In this document: positions 1 to 9,952 of the stretch, piece by piece
Position numbering within the stretch: the first letter of the stretch is position 1
How the letters are laid out: every line of letters starts with the position of its first letter
Assembly (NCBI GenBank): GCA_001598975.1
Contig: BBXU01002019.1
Span: 1-64,000 of the forward strand
Reading direction: 5' to 3'
DNA length: 64,000 nucleotides
From: Parachlorella kessleri
Taxonomy: Eukaryota; Chlorophyta; Trebouxiophyceae; Chlorellales; Chlorellaceae
Position numbers and translations under genes: made by a program
The notes under the pieces: model-generated
Seen by the model: only the letters and a program-made list of their open reading frames with translations
Database searches by the model: none
What the model was told of the DNA's origin: nothing

Positions 1-315
1 GAAAAGCAGGCAGGATAAGAAAACGAAGACTGCGTGCACGCTTAACCAAATCTGGCGCTCTTGCTAGCAGGACACAAGTGCCTGCCTAGATTGCCCTCTT
101 GAGGCACTCCCTGCTGAGCAGCACCGCATTGGCGCTGCCGCCATGAGCACCAGGGGATGATCCATACCCGTGTGTGCCTTAACCAAGCACATAAGAACCA
201 TATAATTGCAGACAGGCCCGCACTGTTGGCAAGCTGTGCGACCAACGCTCACAATTTTTTCTAAAACGAGCAGTGCTCGTCGAGCAGTGTGTATATAAGG
301 GCCGTGACACAACGA
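1..315. other. 5' flank of MYND copy A
   Basis: This stretch has no supportable gene. It lies directly upstream of the first ATG of MYND copy A and presumably holds its promoter and 5' UTR. The short open frames here show no splice-linked continuation and no similarity to anything else in the window. Whether another Ala/Asn or MYND gene lies to the left cannot be seen. Confidence 0.5.
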
Positions 316-3300
316 ATGGAAGTTAGGGAGGCTTGGAAGGTCTGGATAACTTTCCTTGGCAGTGGTGGCCACGCCTCCAGTGTTGAGGAGGGCTTGCAGG
401 TGGAGCAGGCAAAGCGGACCCTATTTCATTCTCAGACGGCGACGCCAGAGCTCTGGCAAGCAGCAGTGTGAGTGTATCTCTGCTCCCTGTACAGGCGGTG
501 ACCTCACTCCTAGTTTACCGTGTTGACAGGTTGTCTTGATGAGGAAGTTTGTTTGCAGGGAGGACTCAGTCTCGGACCTAGCGGTCACACTGAAGGCTGC
601 ACTACAGGACAAGTTACAATCTTTAAGGCGGTGTAGCAGCAGCAGTCAGCAGTTGCCAATAGTTGAAGACGTAACATATACCACGCTGAGGTATCTGCAC
701 GACCTACTCGGCTGGCGTGCGGAGCAGCAGTGGTTGAGTGGTGCACAGGACTGGTGCAGCGAGCGGTGGCGGCCGCTTGTGGACTCGCTCTTGGGGTGGG
801 CGCCTCACTTTTTTGGGCAGTGCTTGGACCACTTTGTCATTGCAGCTCCCCTGGCAGCCCAGCCGTCCCACAGTGGCTACACAGGCCCCCCGCCAAGAAA
901 AGACTACTTGGAGGAGGAAGCCATGGGGCTTGCCGTCGGAAGTGAGTGGTTGTGCTGGATGCTCAGGACTTTTTGACATGCGAGGAACCCATGTGACGCT
1001 TCCTACGGAGAGGACTCAGCTCAGGTGATGGTTGTGACGTTTACCTCAGCTTGAGGTGAACTGGCATTGCCATATCCTCCAGACAGCCAACTTAACTAGC
1101 AATGGCGAAATATCGATGTCTGTTCTTCGTCAGAACTGAGTCCCTCGTGCCTGCAGGCTGCCTTATGCTGCTGGCCAAGCTTCTCATGGCGGGGGCCGGA
1201 GCCTGGACGCGCCCCCACTCTCTGTTGGATGCGCTCTCTGCTTGGCTTCAGGTTGCCGTCGCATGGGGCCGGCGGTGTGATACATTGAAGGAGTGCTACG
1301 GCTGGGCAGGTAAGGTTTCACCTGACGTGATTGACTCCAGGCAAGGCTGCAGCATATCTAAGCCTTGAGGATCCTCCGGATCATGAGGGTTACCATGTAC
1401 TGCATGATGTTGGAATCTCACCCCTCCTTTGGAGGCCCGTCCTATTGATACAGTTGCGAACATCCTGACACATGCTGTGCTGTTCTGTAAATAGCCTTCC
1501 TTGGAGCAGGTTGTCCAGCAATCAGGAGCTGTTTCCTGGCCGGCTGCAGGGCCTGCAGGGCTCGCGGGGCGATTTGAGGTGTCATATTTCCTGCCCCTCC
1601 TCGTTGTCGCCTTGTGCGGACAGGGCAGGGGTTTCCGTAAGAGCATGTGGGCCGGGCGGGTGGCACAGCTGCTGGCCAAGGACCGCAAGCTTGCTGTGGA
1701 CCTGGTCAGGCGGGCTGTGCTCCCTGCCCTGGAAGGCAAGGCAAGGCTCGGTGAGGTGAGATGTTGTGTGGTAGTGGGTAGCAGTGATCCAAGGGACTCT
1801 TCCAGCTGTGGCAGGTTGGTAAGCAGAGTGGCTGCTTTACGTAGTACTTACACGATGCCTTCCTCGGATTTTCAAGTGGTCAATTGCAAAAGCTGGTGTG
1901 CCTCCTGAATGGTGCCTTCAAAACGTTAGGACCCTGTCTGGAGATCTCTCAATTCTACAGGTGGCTGTAGGTGCAGGTGCAGAGCTGCCGTAGTGATCAC
2001 ATGGGTTGTCTGTACTGTGTTGCCCTTGTTATTAGCTGTATTGAAGTGGTGCTGGCGATCTGGCTATGCAGGAGATCACTTGGGCTTTGCAAGTCCTTGG
2101 CTGCCATGAGCTGCAGCCAGCGCTTGTGCAAGCGGTGATAGCTGATGCGGGATTACAATTGAGTAAGTGGTGCCTGCAGGTCTCTCTCAGACTCTAGATT
2201 GTTTTGCACATGTGAGCTCTTCGATGTCTGGTGGCCTGCTGGATAATGTAGACCTCCAACTAGCAAGCAAAACATGTACACTACTTGCCGAGGTCCAAGT
2301 GTCAGAGGGTCGTGTAAACCTGCAGGGTTGCTTAATATCACTGGCAGTGGTGCCTGGCTCGTCAACCATGCGTGGTTTGAGGCCTTGCAATTCTATTGTG
2401 ATCATGGCGAGAGTGGTGAACACGGGAAATTGACGGCAATGAGGCCAGCAGTGGAAGTGGTGCAAGTTTACTGGCAGTACAGCGTCCTGCTGCTACGCTT
2501 ACAGCAAGGGCTGGTCAGCCAGGGCTTGGACAACCAGGCCAAGGAGGTGCAGCGTGCGTGCTATGTAGCGCTGTCAGCGGCGCATGAGGGCCTGGCCGCG
2601 ACTGTGGAAGCTCTGTTAGCCGCCTATGACGCTGAAGAGTCTAACAGCTCAGACCAAGCAGACTGGCAGCCTGACAGCGAGCCGGAGGAACTGCTGTGGC
2701 AGCTGGCAGTGGCCTGCCGGGGAGCGCTGGAAAATTTCATGCATGTGTCGACAGCGGACCGGTACGCACAGCAGCCGGCAGGTTACTATGAGCCCTACTA
2801 TACGCCCAAGGAGCGGGCGTGTGGGGAGGAGGAGCTGCTCCTTGCCTCGCTGCGGGCTGCAGGATTCTGCCTCTCGGCCGGACTACACCCTCTCTGGCGC
2901 AGTCTGTGGTCGGCCATGTATGCGACTGCCCAGCAGGAGCCCGGCCTCCAAGTGGAGCATGGGCTGCTGGGACAGGAAAGCGCTGCAGCAGAGCAGGCTG
3001 CGGAGGACCGCGTGCTGCTGGCGCTGCAGTATCACCTGGAGCGGCTGGCAAAGCAGCCTGTCAGTAATGGAGAGCTCCACCAGGTGCTACTGAACCTAGT
3101 ATCCATACAGGTACGAAGCGCGTGACAGAGTTGCTCGGCCAGGGAAGAAACTGCTCTCTAGGTCAGCTGGGCAGCGGCCGTCATCACTGCGGCTTGAGGC
3201 CTGCAAGCAAGTGGCTAAACTGATCCACAGCAACTGCATTAGACAAGCCTAGGTTCATGTAGCGGGCCACGGTGCGCACGGTGGGCCATGTGTTTACCTT

Positions 3301-5642
3301 TGGTGATTTGAGCCAGGTCTCGTGCTGCAGTCCCAGGTCATGTGTTGCGCTCAGTGCAGCCTCGACACGCTGCTGCAGACGACATGATAACAAATAACCC
3401 TTTCTTCCTCATGGAATACGTATAGGCTGTGTGCTGGTGCAGAAGGATGCAGTGCTCAGGCTTGCAAAGTCTGGCCGCAGTAACCTGATAGAGAGGAGTT
3501 CTTTGCTCAGCTTGCACCTTGGCATTTTGACGGCGCTGATGCCTGCTGTATGCCAACCGGCTGCGGGAGTTTCAAAGCCGACAATTGAGGGCTGCATCAT
3601 CAGGCTTCAGCCACTGCAAGCTGACTACAGGTGCGTGCGGCTGCCCGCTGAGTGTGCAGATGTCATGCATTGGCACCGTGGTAGGCTGCAGGAAATCACC
3701 AGAGCAGTGACCATTCCTTGTTGCTTAGGTCGCTTGTTTCGCCCGCTAGCGCCTGTCATGTAATATAATATAATAATATGCGTTGCACATCCAGCGCTTG
3801 CAAGGTTGACATCAGCAGCCTCTAATGGACCAGTGGACCGTCCGCATGAGTGAAAGCACCCCTCTGCGGTGCACGTGTGTGCAGGCAGCTGCAAGGCGCT
3901 GCTTTCCAGGCCACGTTCTCCCTTGCTGCCCTCTGTGAATGTTTCTTAGTGCTGGATCGGGCCACAATTGGGTGGGACAGATCCGCGCACGACCGCATTG
4001 TGGGGCAGGCGGTGCAACGGGTGCGGGACGCACTTTCTGTGACCCAGCAAGCAGCAGCCGTGGGCGCCATGCACTTCCTGGCCTATACGGGCCTTGTGCC
4101 GCTCATTTCTGACATTTTTGATAGGCTGTTGGTGAGTGGCAGGGGTGTGATCTTAATAATAGTATCGAGCCAGCTGGCTGTGGTTGTGAGGGTTGCCCAA
4201 AGCTGGTGGTCTCTCAGCCTGCGACCAAGGGTGGCTGGATGCAAGTGATCACAGCCGAAGTGGAACTTGGCATGCATGCTCATAGCCGCGGGGGCTCAGC
4301 AGCCTCAAAGGCAGCAGTGGCCTATATGCAGAGCCTTGAGGTGGGCTTGTCCTGACTTCCTGTCGTCCGGTGTGTGTTACGTCAAATGAGCATGGAAGGA
4401 TGGCTTCAGTATGTCTGGCCTGCAGGAGTATGTGAAGCAGGACCCTGCATGGGGCACCACACTGCTCGCACATGCGGAAGTCTTGTTAGGGCACTTGTCC
4501 GGGTGCATATCTACACCCGCCGTTGCTGTCTGCGTGGTGATGGGCGGCTTTGGCCCAAAGCTGGCATTCTTCCTGGTCAAACTCCTGCAAGCTGTCAAGG
4601 CAGCCACAACCGAGCAGCCTGCGGTAAGCCTGCGACGTGTGAGGCATGAAGTTGTGTGCAGGTGATTGCCAGCAATGCTCTCAGGCACCTCACAGTCTTT
4701 GCCTGCCTCACGCCTTGATTGCCCATCCACACATGCCTCAACGCCTCAAGCCTGGTTTGTTTCGGAACCAGCTGATATCATGATACCTGTGCAGCGGCAC
4801 CAGTATGTCTAGTGCACAGTCCAGTTCCCACTCCTTTTCCATGACAGCTCTGTGCTCCTGCCTAGTGCAGTTGTTATTTGCCATGCAACGGCTCCAGAAG
4901 CTCGGCTGCCAGCTGGTCAGGACTGGCAGCCAGGCGGTTGACGAGCTGGCTGGCACAGACATGTGGGCTGTCGAGCGGGGGGTAGAGGATCGCAGCAATG
5001 CCACTCTTCGGCAGCTGCTGCTGGAAGGGGCAACAAATGCCCGCGCAGCTGCAGTTGAGGCAGCATTACGTGCCTGGCTGTGGCGCTTGAATAAGAGCTT
5101 ACCTGCCTTGACGGTGGTGGCTCGTGCCCACATCAACAGCCTGCTGGGCACCTCCCTAGCGCCAGAGGCTACCACTGGATACCCCAGCAATGACGCTGTG
5201 CGGGTCGCCAGTTCCGTTGCAGCGGTCCAGCGTGAACTGGCTGTCTCATCTGTCCTGGCCTGCGCCCGCCCTTGGTGCAGTGGCAGGACCGCAGCATTTA
5301 ACCGGGGCAGCAGGCTGCGCCTGTGTGCTGGCTGCAGAGGGGTGCGGTACTGCAGGTGGGCCTGGCAGTGTTGCTGGCCTGTGTTCAGCTGGCAGGGTTT
5401 GCTGTGGGGTTGAAGTCTTGCGGGATGAAATTTTGCCTGCTGCCAAAGACCGCAATGTCGTTGCAAGCATTCATAGGGATGGTGTGAAGGAGAGCTGTGC
5501 CATACGTGTGCATCACCGTCTGGAGCAACCCTTCGTGTTCAAGAGATCTCATGCGTTCTGCCGCAGTGAGGAGTGCGCTAAGCAAGACTGGGAGCGACAC
5601 CGCCCCTGCTGCAAGGCACTGCAAAGGATGAGCAGGGGTTGA
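316..5642 (+). CDS. MYND-finger protein, copy A (11 exons, 984 aa)
   Basis: Exons: 316-467, 559-941, 1157-1309, 1559-1755, 2072-2162, 2326-3110, 3443-3630, 3885-4131, 4426-4623, 4871-5355, 5567-5642. All junctions are GT-AG and phases agree throughout, giving 984 residues. The ATG is the one whose context (MEVREAWKVW) is conserved as MDVKEAWRVW or MQVQEAWAVW in the other copies. The only recognisable domain is a C-terminal MYND zinc finger: Cys929, Cys934, Cys950, Cys953, Cys959, Cys963, His971 and Cys975. The rest, about 920 residues, is Leu/Ala-rich, probably helical and unrecognised. No signal peptide or membrane segment is evident. MYND fingers usually bind proteins, often in transcription or methyltransferase complexes, so a regulatory or scaffold role is inference. 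The gene belongs to the A/B/C subfamily, is intact, and is followed on the same strand by Ala/Asn-repeat gene G1. Confidence 0.85.
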
Positions 5643-6137
5643 TGGCACCTGGGTTGCGGCAGCCTCTTGGAGAAAATCAGGTGCTGAGCCCGTAGGTGAA
5701 CCAGCGCCCCAGTCTACTTTGTGGCTGTGCACTTTGCAGAGCGGTTTGAAATGATTAATGCCTAGCGCCACCTGAGTTCGAGCTGCCCAGGACTGCACGC
5801 CATCTGTATTGTCAGTGGTGCAGATGCTAACCGATCAGCTTGCGGCGGCAGCATTCATCGTACCCGCTAGTCAAACCCGTACTCCCTCCTATAAGGTCAA
5901 CTAAGCTGCTGTTAGTCAATGAACTTGACCAGGATATATCTTCTGCTGGTTCCTGCTGCAAACTATAAAACTGTCCATAACCACATGTATGACAGCTTTA
6001 AATGACGTAGTCATACGGGCCGCTTACAAGAGCCCCCTGTCAATGTCACAGGGTTCTAGCCCGTCAACCCCCCGTTTGCCGCTTGTCTGACAGGATTCTG
6101 TATGCTCACGCTGAGTTTCTAGCTTGGTGCTGGGTGC
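5643..6137. other. Spacer downstream of copy A
   Basis: No gene is visible. The first bases after the stop resemble the bases after the stop of copy B on the minus strand, so the 3' flank belongs to the duplicated block. The remainder up to the retroelement target site shows nothing I can identify. Confidence 0.5.
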
Positions 6138-6165
6138 ACAACCTCGGCTAGGTTGATGGGGCCAA

Positions 6166-6245
6166 GGCCGCCTCAAAGGAGAAAAACCCTGTTAAGAAAC
6201 ACAGGGAAAACCTTCTTAACAGGGTTTTTCTCCTTTGAGGCGGCC
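6166..6245. repeat. 33-bp perfect inverted repeat (hairpin)
   Basis: Arms 6166-6198 and 6213-6245 are exact reverse complements, separated by a 14-base loop. It lies just inside the left target-site duplication of the retroelement, so it arrived with the element or formed at its insertion. Confidence 0.9.
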
Positions 6246-6314
6246 CGTAATGTAATAATAATAACAAGTGTTCTCGGCCTGCGCACGGGTGCGCATGGCC
6301 CAACGGAGTAGATG

Positions 6315-6530
6315 TTAGAAGCTGGCCCATACAATCTTGTGGTCGCTCCAGTAAGCGTCTGTTGTTCCAGCGGTGACCTGAGTTGGATGTGTGGCCCAGA
6401 TGTGGTCGATGAAGGACGTACGCGAACAGTAAAATATGCGTCCAAGGCACGCCTTTCCAACACCGACGAAAGCTGAGTCAGCATCTGTCCGAGTAAGCCG
6501 CCTTGTCAGCGGATACCACCCATCTGTCAT
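6315..6530 (-). pseudogene. LINE endonuclease domain fragment
   Basis: The minus-strand frame reads through residues such as SFIDHIWATHP and, a few residues later, YWSDHKIVWASF. This is the C-terminal signature of the apurinic-like endonuclease domain of non-LTR retrotransposons: a D-H pair followed by the terminal SDH box. In a full element this domain nicks target DNA to prime reverse transcription. Here only about 70 residues remain, with no reverse transcriptase and no start in context, so it is a dead fragment inside the 6138-7088 insertion. Confidence 0.65.
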
Positions 6531-7088
6531 CCCCTTGCCTGCTTCCCGGTGAGCACCTGCTCCCTATCTCTTCGCACGTCTCTCAACTACCGTGACCATT
6601 CATTGCAACGGTCCTCAGAAAGGTGCCCCTCAATCGGGAAACCAAGCAAGAACAGCGGTATCTCGTGCTGCTGCTCGTGTGCCTCGCCTCGTCCCTCGGC
6701 GCCCGACGCGACGCAGGGAGTTTTAAGGGCCCCCCCAACTTGACCCACACCGTTCGCCGAACGGCCTATCACACAGCGAGAACACAGCAATGGCGGCGCT
6801 TAGCAACTTTTTGAACGGATTCCGACCGTATCACGGGCCCGGGCTCGCTGCACAGCTGTTAATGTTCAACCACATACAGCATGCTCCGAGCTCACGGCCG
6901 GGCCCTTCTAACACCGAAACAACACCTCCCAACAACGGCCCCACCGCTCGCGAGCACGGTCCAAAGAGTGGCGGCTGGACTGATTATTTTTTCCGTTTGG
7001 TCGAAAACAATACTCAGTATAATAGGGGCCGCGCGCGGGCGCGTCCCCCATCTACTCCGTAATAATAATAACAACCTCGGCTAGGTTG

Positions 7089-7468
7089 TTGCAGCCATTT
7101 GTTTCTGCAGTTGGTTTTTAACTTGCCAGGCTTTTGTAAGCAGGCCCAAGGGGAGGATCATCCATGGTGTGCCTCCCACTTTGCAGTGAGTCCTCATGGT
7201 GCCATTCGTTCAGAGTGACTGCAGTGCCAGCTGGCAACTCTGTAACATGGAGTGCGTGGCAACTATACATGGCGGACTTGAAGGGCGGCTACCAGCGACT
7301 GCATGGAGCTGCCACGGGTGACCGTCTTCATGCGGGTGCAGGCGCCCCCACCCCGCGGCCCTCCTGCAGCCGTCAAAACCCAATGCTTCTAGTCCTTTTC
7401 CACAAAGCAAATTACCGTGGCTGCTATCAAAGTCATCTGACTCCGATCTTGCCTCGAGTACCGCCACC
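7089..7468 (+). promoter_or_regulatory. Upstream region of Ala/Asn gene G1
   Basis: No gene is seen. This is the interval between the retroelement and the G1 start and must hold the G1 promoter and 5' UTR, unless the insertion displaced part of it. The sequence before the ATG (gccaccatgg) is a strong eukaryotic initiation context. No TATA-like element stands out. Confidence 0.4.
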
Positions 7469-9037
7469 ATGGTGCTCAAGTCCGCCCTCCTCGCCTGCCT
7501 GGTGCTCATGACTGGGCTGGCCTGTGCCCAGCATGATGCTGACGGTTCCCTGGGTGAGTAGGCAGTATTTTGATGGCGAAGTTACATGTGTGGATCTCTG
7601 ACTTGCTATAGCTGCTCTTACATGTATAGCAGCCCATGATGTGCACATCATGGGCTGCTATACATGGGCTGCAAGCTAATACAAAAGGAGGCCACGTGGC
7701 CTCCTTTTGTATTAGCTTGCCAGTTGGTATCTGCTCAGGCTTGCAGCTTCCCTGAGGTATGAGGGAATGACCACCACTGACATGATCAGTTTGCTTGGTT
7801 CGCCCCACCTCTCAAACTCGTCATCAACTCTATGCAGGGCGCAAGATGTTGGCTGTCGCTCAGTCCACAGCCACCGCCAATGCAGCCAACGGTGGAGTGG
7901 CCAACGCCAATGCCAACTCTGTTGCCACCGGCAATGGTGTTGCTCTGTCCAATGCCAATGCCAACGCTGTGGGCCCCGGTGCCATTGCCAACTCTCAGGC
8001 CAACGCCGCTGCGCTGGGCCACGGCCTTGCCACTGCCAGCTCCCAGGCCAACGCCGCCACCTTGGGTGGTGGCATTGCAGCTGCTAACGCCCAGGCCAAC
8101 GCACTGACAGTGGGTGGCGGTGTCGCTGCCGCCAATGCCCAGGCTAATGCCCTGGCCGTGGGTGGCGGTGTGGCAGTTGCCAACGCTGCAGCCAATGCTC
8201 TGGCCATCGGTGAGTGGCTGGTTACCAAGCTATGTGCAGTTGACCCCATGGCTATACGGGGCTTGCAAATAAAGCCAGACTTTGTAAGGCAGTTTGGAAC
8301 ATGCTGCCTCATTGCCCCTGAGTTGCATCCCTGGCCATGAATGCTGCAATGTCCCCGCCGTCCATGTGTCAATCATAGCCACGGACCTGGAGGTAGGCCT
8401 GCTAACAATGCTGCCCCTCTCGTCGCTGTTGCAGGCAATGGTGCTGCCTTCGCCACCGCTGCTGCCAATGCCTTCGCTGCTGGCCAGGGTGTGGCTGTCG
8501 CAAACGCTGCTGCCCAGGCCTTCGCTGCCGGCAACACCGGCGCAGCTGCTGCCTTCGCAACGGTTAGCTGTTGCAGTTGTTGCAGGCTGTCTGTTGCGAC
8601 TGGAGGTTCAACCTGGCAGGTTTCAGTTTTTGCACTTCCAACCTCCGATGCGTACAACACAGCGTTGTTCTGAATGTGCTGGCGGGTCCCTTGCCTGCAA
8701 TATGCATGTTCGCCCCCTGTGCAGGGCACCGTGCACGCAAAATGATGATGGGGTTTTACATAGCACATCTTTTCACCCCCATGACCTGGTTACTGTGCAG
8801 GCCACAGCAACTGCCATTGGCGCCGGCCAGACCACTGCGACTGCCCAGGCCTTTGCAGCTGCCACCGCCATTGGTGGCGGCTTTGGCGTGGCAGTTGCCA
8901 ATGCCGTGGCCAACGCATTTGCCGGCAATGTGGGCCCCTTCTGCGCAGCCGCCGCCCAGGCTCGTGCCATGGCTGCAGCTGCAGGCACGGGTGTGGCCTT
9001 TGCGACCGCCACCGCCCAGGCACTGGCAGTTTGCTGA
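7469..9037 (+). CDS. Secreted Ala/Asn-repeat protein G1 (4 exons, 273 aa)
   Basis: Exons: 7469-7553, 7838-8209, 8435-8562, 8801-9037, with intron phases 1, 1 and 0. Residues 1 to about 21 form a signal peptide (positive start, hydrophobic core, CAQ at its end). After the conserved GRK step at the start of exon 2 comes a region of Ala, Asn, Gly and Val built from units of about 16 residues such as NAQANALTVGGGVAAA, then less regular Ala-rich sequence. Two mature cysteines, one in a GPFCA context and one as the last residue (AVC), are conserved in all three copies and could form a disulfide. I do not recognise the family. The regular polar/Ala/Gly spacing suggests a beta-solenoid wall or extracellular protein, which is inference. 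It lies just downstream of MYND copy A. Intron 1 contains two perfect palindromes. Confidence 0.8.
7621..7666. repeat. 46-bp perfect palindrome
   Basis: The segment equals its own reverse complement with 23-base arms and no loop (centre gtgcac). It lies in intron 1 of Ala/Asn gene G1, four bases before a second palindrome. Confidence 0.95.
7671..7720. repeat. 50-bp perfect palindrome
   Basis: A loop-free perfect palindrome with 25-base arms centred on ccacgtgg, immediately after the 7621-7666 palindrome in intron 1 of G1. The central cacgtg is also an E-box/G-box core, but no regulatory role can be claimed from sequence alone. Confidence 0.95.
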
Positions 9038-9952
9038 AAACATAATATGCTGCCCACTTTCCATTGTCTCCATCATTCTTGTGCAGTGGCAGTGGCACTG
9101 CCCTGCAATGCGCTTCCTCATGCAGCCTGGGCAGTGTAAGGCTGCATGCTGCTCTGCCTCTGCTTCTTACAGCGTCTGTTCTAACTTATAATGGTCTTTC
9201 CTCTCTTTCTCTCTCAGTGACTTGTTTCTACAGCTGCATTTCTAGTGATGATGTGATATCAGAACTGTCTCGCCCATTCTTAAAGGTCAGTTAGAGGGTT
9301 ACTTGTGCACAGGCTAGCCGCTGGCTGACAGCAGACTGTAACCAAAGGATTTTGGAGCATACATCACTTTTGAGTGGGGACCATGAAGCTGGCTGCAAGG
9401 GCACTACCAGAGACAAGCCTTTATGCACCAAGCCCAGCCTAACAGGCCGGACAGCTAGCCATTGCCTAACTCTGACCATGGAAAAAATGAGGCACTAGCA
9501 GCAACTTTATTCACCTTTGCCAAGACTCAACCCTGGCAGGCAAGTTGCACAACAAAGGGAGGCCTGTCAACAACAGTACAGCAAAGGCAAGGCGCCAGAG
9601 CACCATACCTTGCATGTGAGATGTACCACACAACAAAGTCGCAAACCACCACTAGACAGCAAAATTGAATCAAAGGCTGCCTTGTATTGGCGTGTACTCA
9701 TTTGTCAAGCAAAAAAGTGGGCACGTTGGACAACATAGGCAGAGGCAGGTAGTCTACAAGCAGAGCAAACAGTGACCAATTTACCAACGGTCTGCGCCGT
9801 GGTGCGCCAACCGTGCCACCCATGCCACCAACCACTACAAGCGCGGCACAGCCTCCTAACGAGACAGCTACCCAAGTGCTCCAGTCGTCACCATGCTCCC
9901 AACACCGCGGCCTTCCCCTCAACTGCTACCTTCACACGGTGCTGTCTCCCCC
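9038..9952. other. Spacer between converging G1 and COX10
   Basis: This stretch contains the 3' UTRs of G1 (+) and COX10 (-). A pyrimidine tract (ctttctctctc) is near 9208. I see no further coding sequence; the short open frames lack splice or composition support. Confidence 0.5.
9135..9139 (+). terminator. TGTAA poly(A) signal of G1
   Basis: TGTAA lies 98 nt after the G1 stop codon. TGTAA is the usual polyadenylation signal in chlorophyte algae. Confidence 0.5.

Larger units (their letters stand above)
6138..7088 (-). mobile_element. Non-LTR retroelement insertion with 18-bp TSD
   Basis: The 18-base sequence acaacctcggctaggttg occurs at 6138-6155 and again at 7071-7088, exactly bracketing this segment, as expected of a target-site duplication. 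A run of TAA triplets sits just inside the right copy (7060-7071) and another near the left end (6251-6262). The minus strand contains a fragment of an endonuclease/exonuclease domain of the kind carried by LINE elements. A 33-bp inverted repeat lies at the left end. A 12-base motif ending in gtagatg near 6302-6313 is repeated inverted at about 7050-7061, so the element may be composite or rearranged. No reverse transcriptase is present, so it is not autonomous. Confidence 0.75.

Noticed and set aside
6790..7062. Plus-strand frame of 90 codons inside the retroelement
   Set aside because: No similarity or context, and antisense to the element's endonuclease strand; treated as non-coding.
7995..8372. 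Ala/Pro-rich antisense frames across the G genes
   Set aside because: They are shadows of the GC-rich repeat units: the same bases read in other frames give Ala, Pro or Trp repeats without splice sites or a signal peptide.
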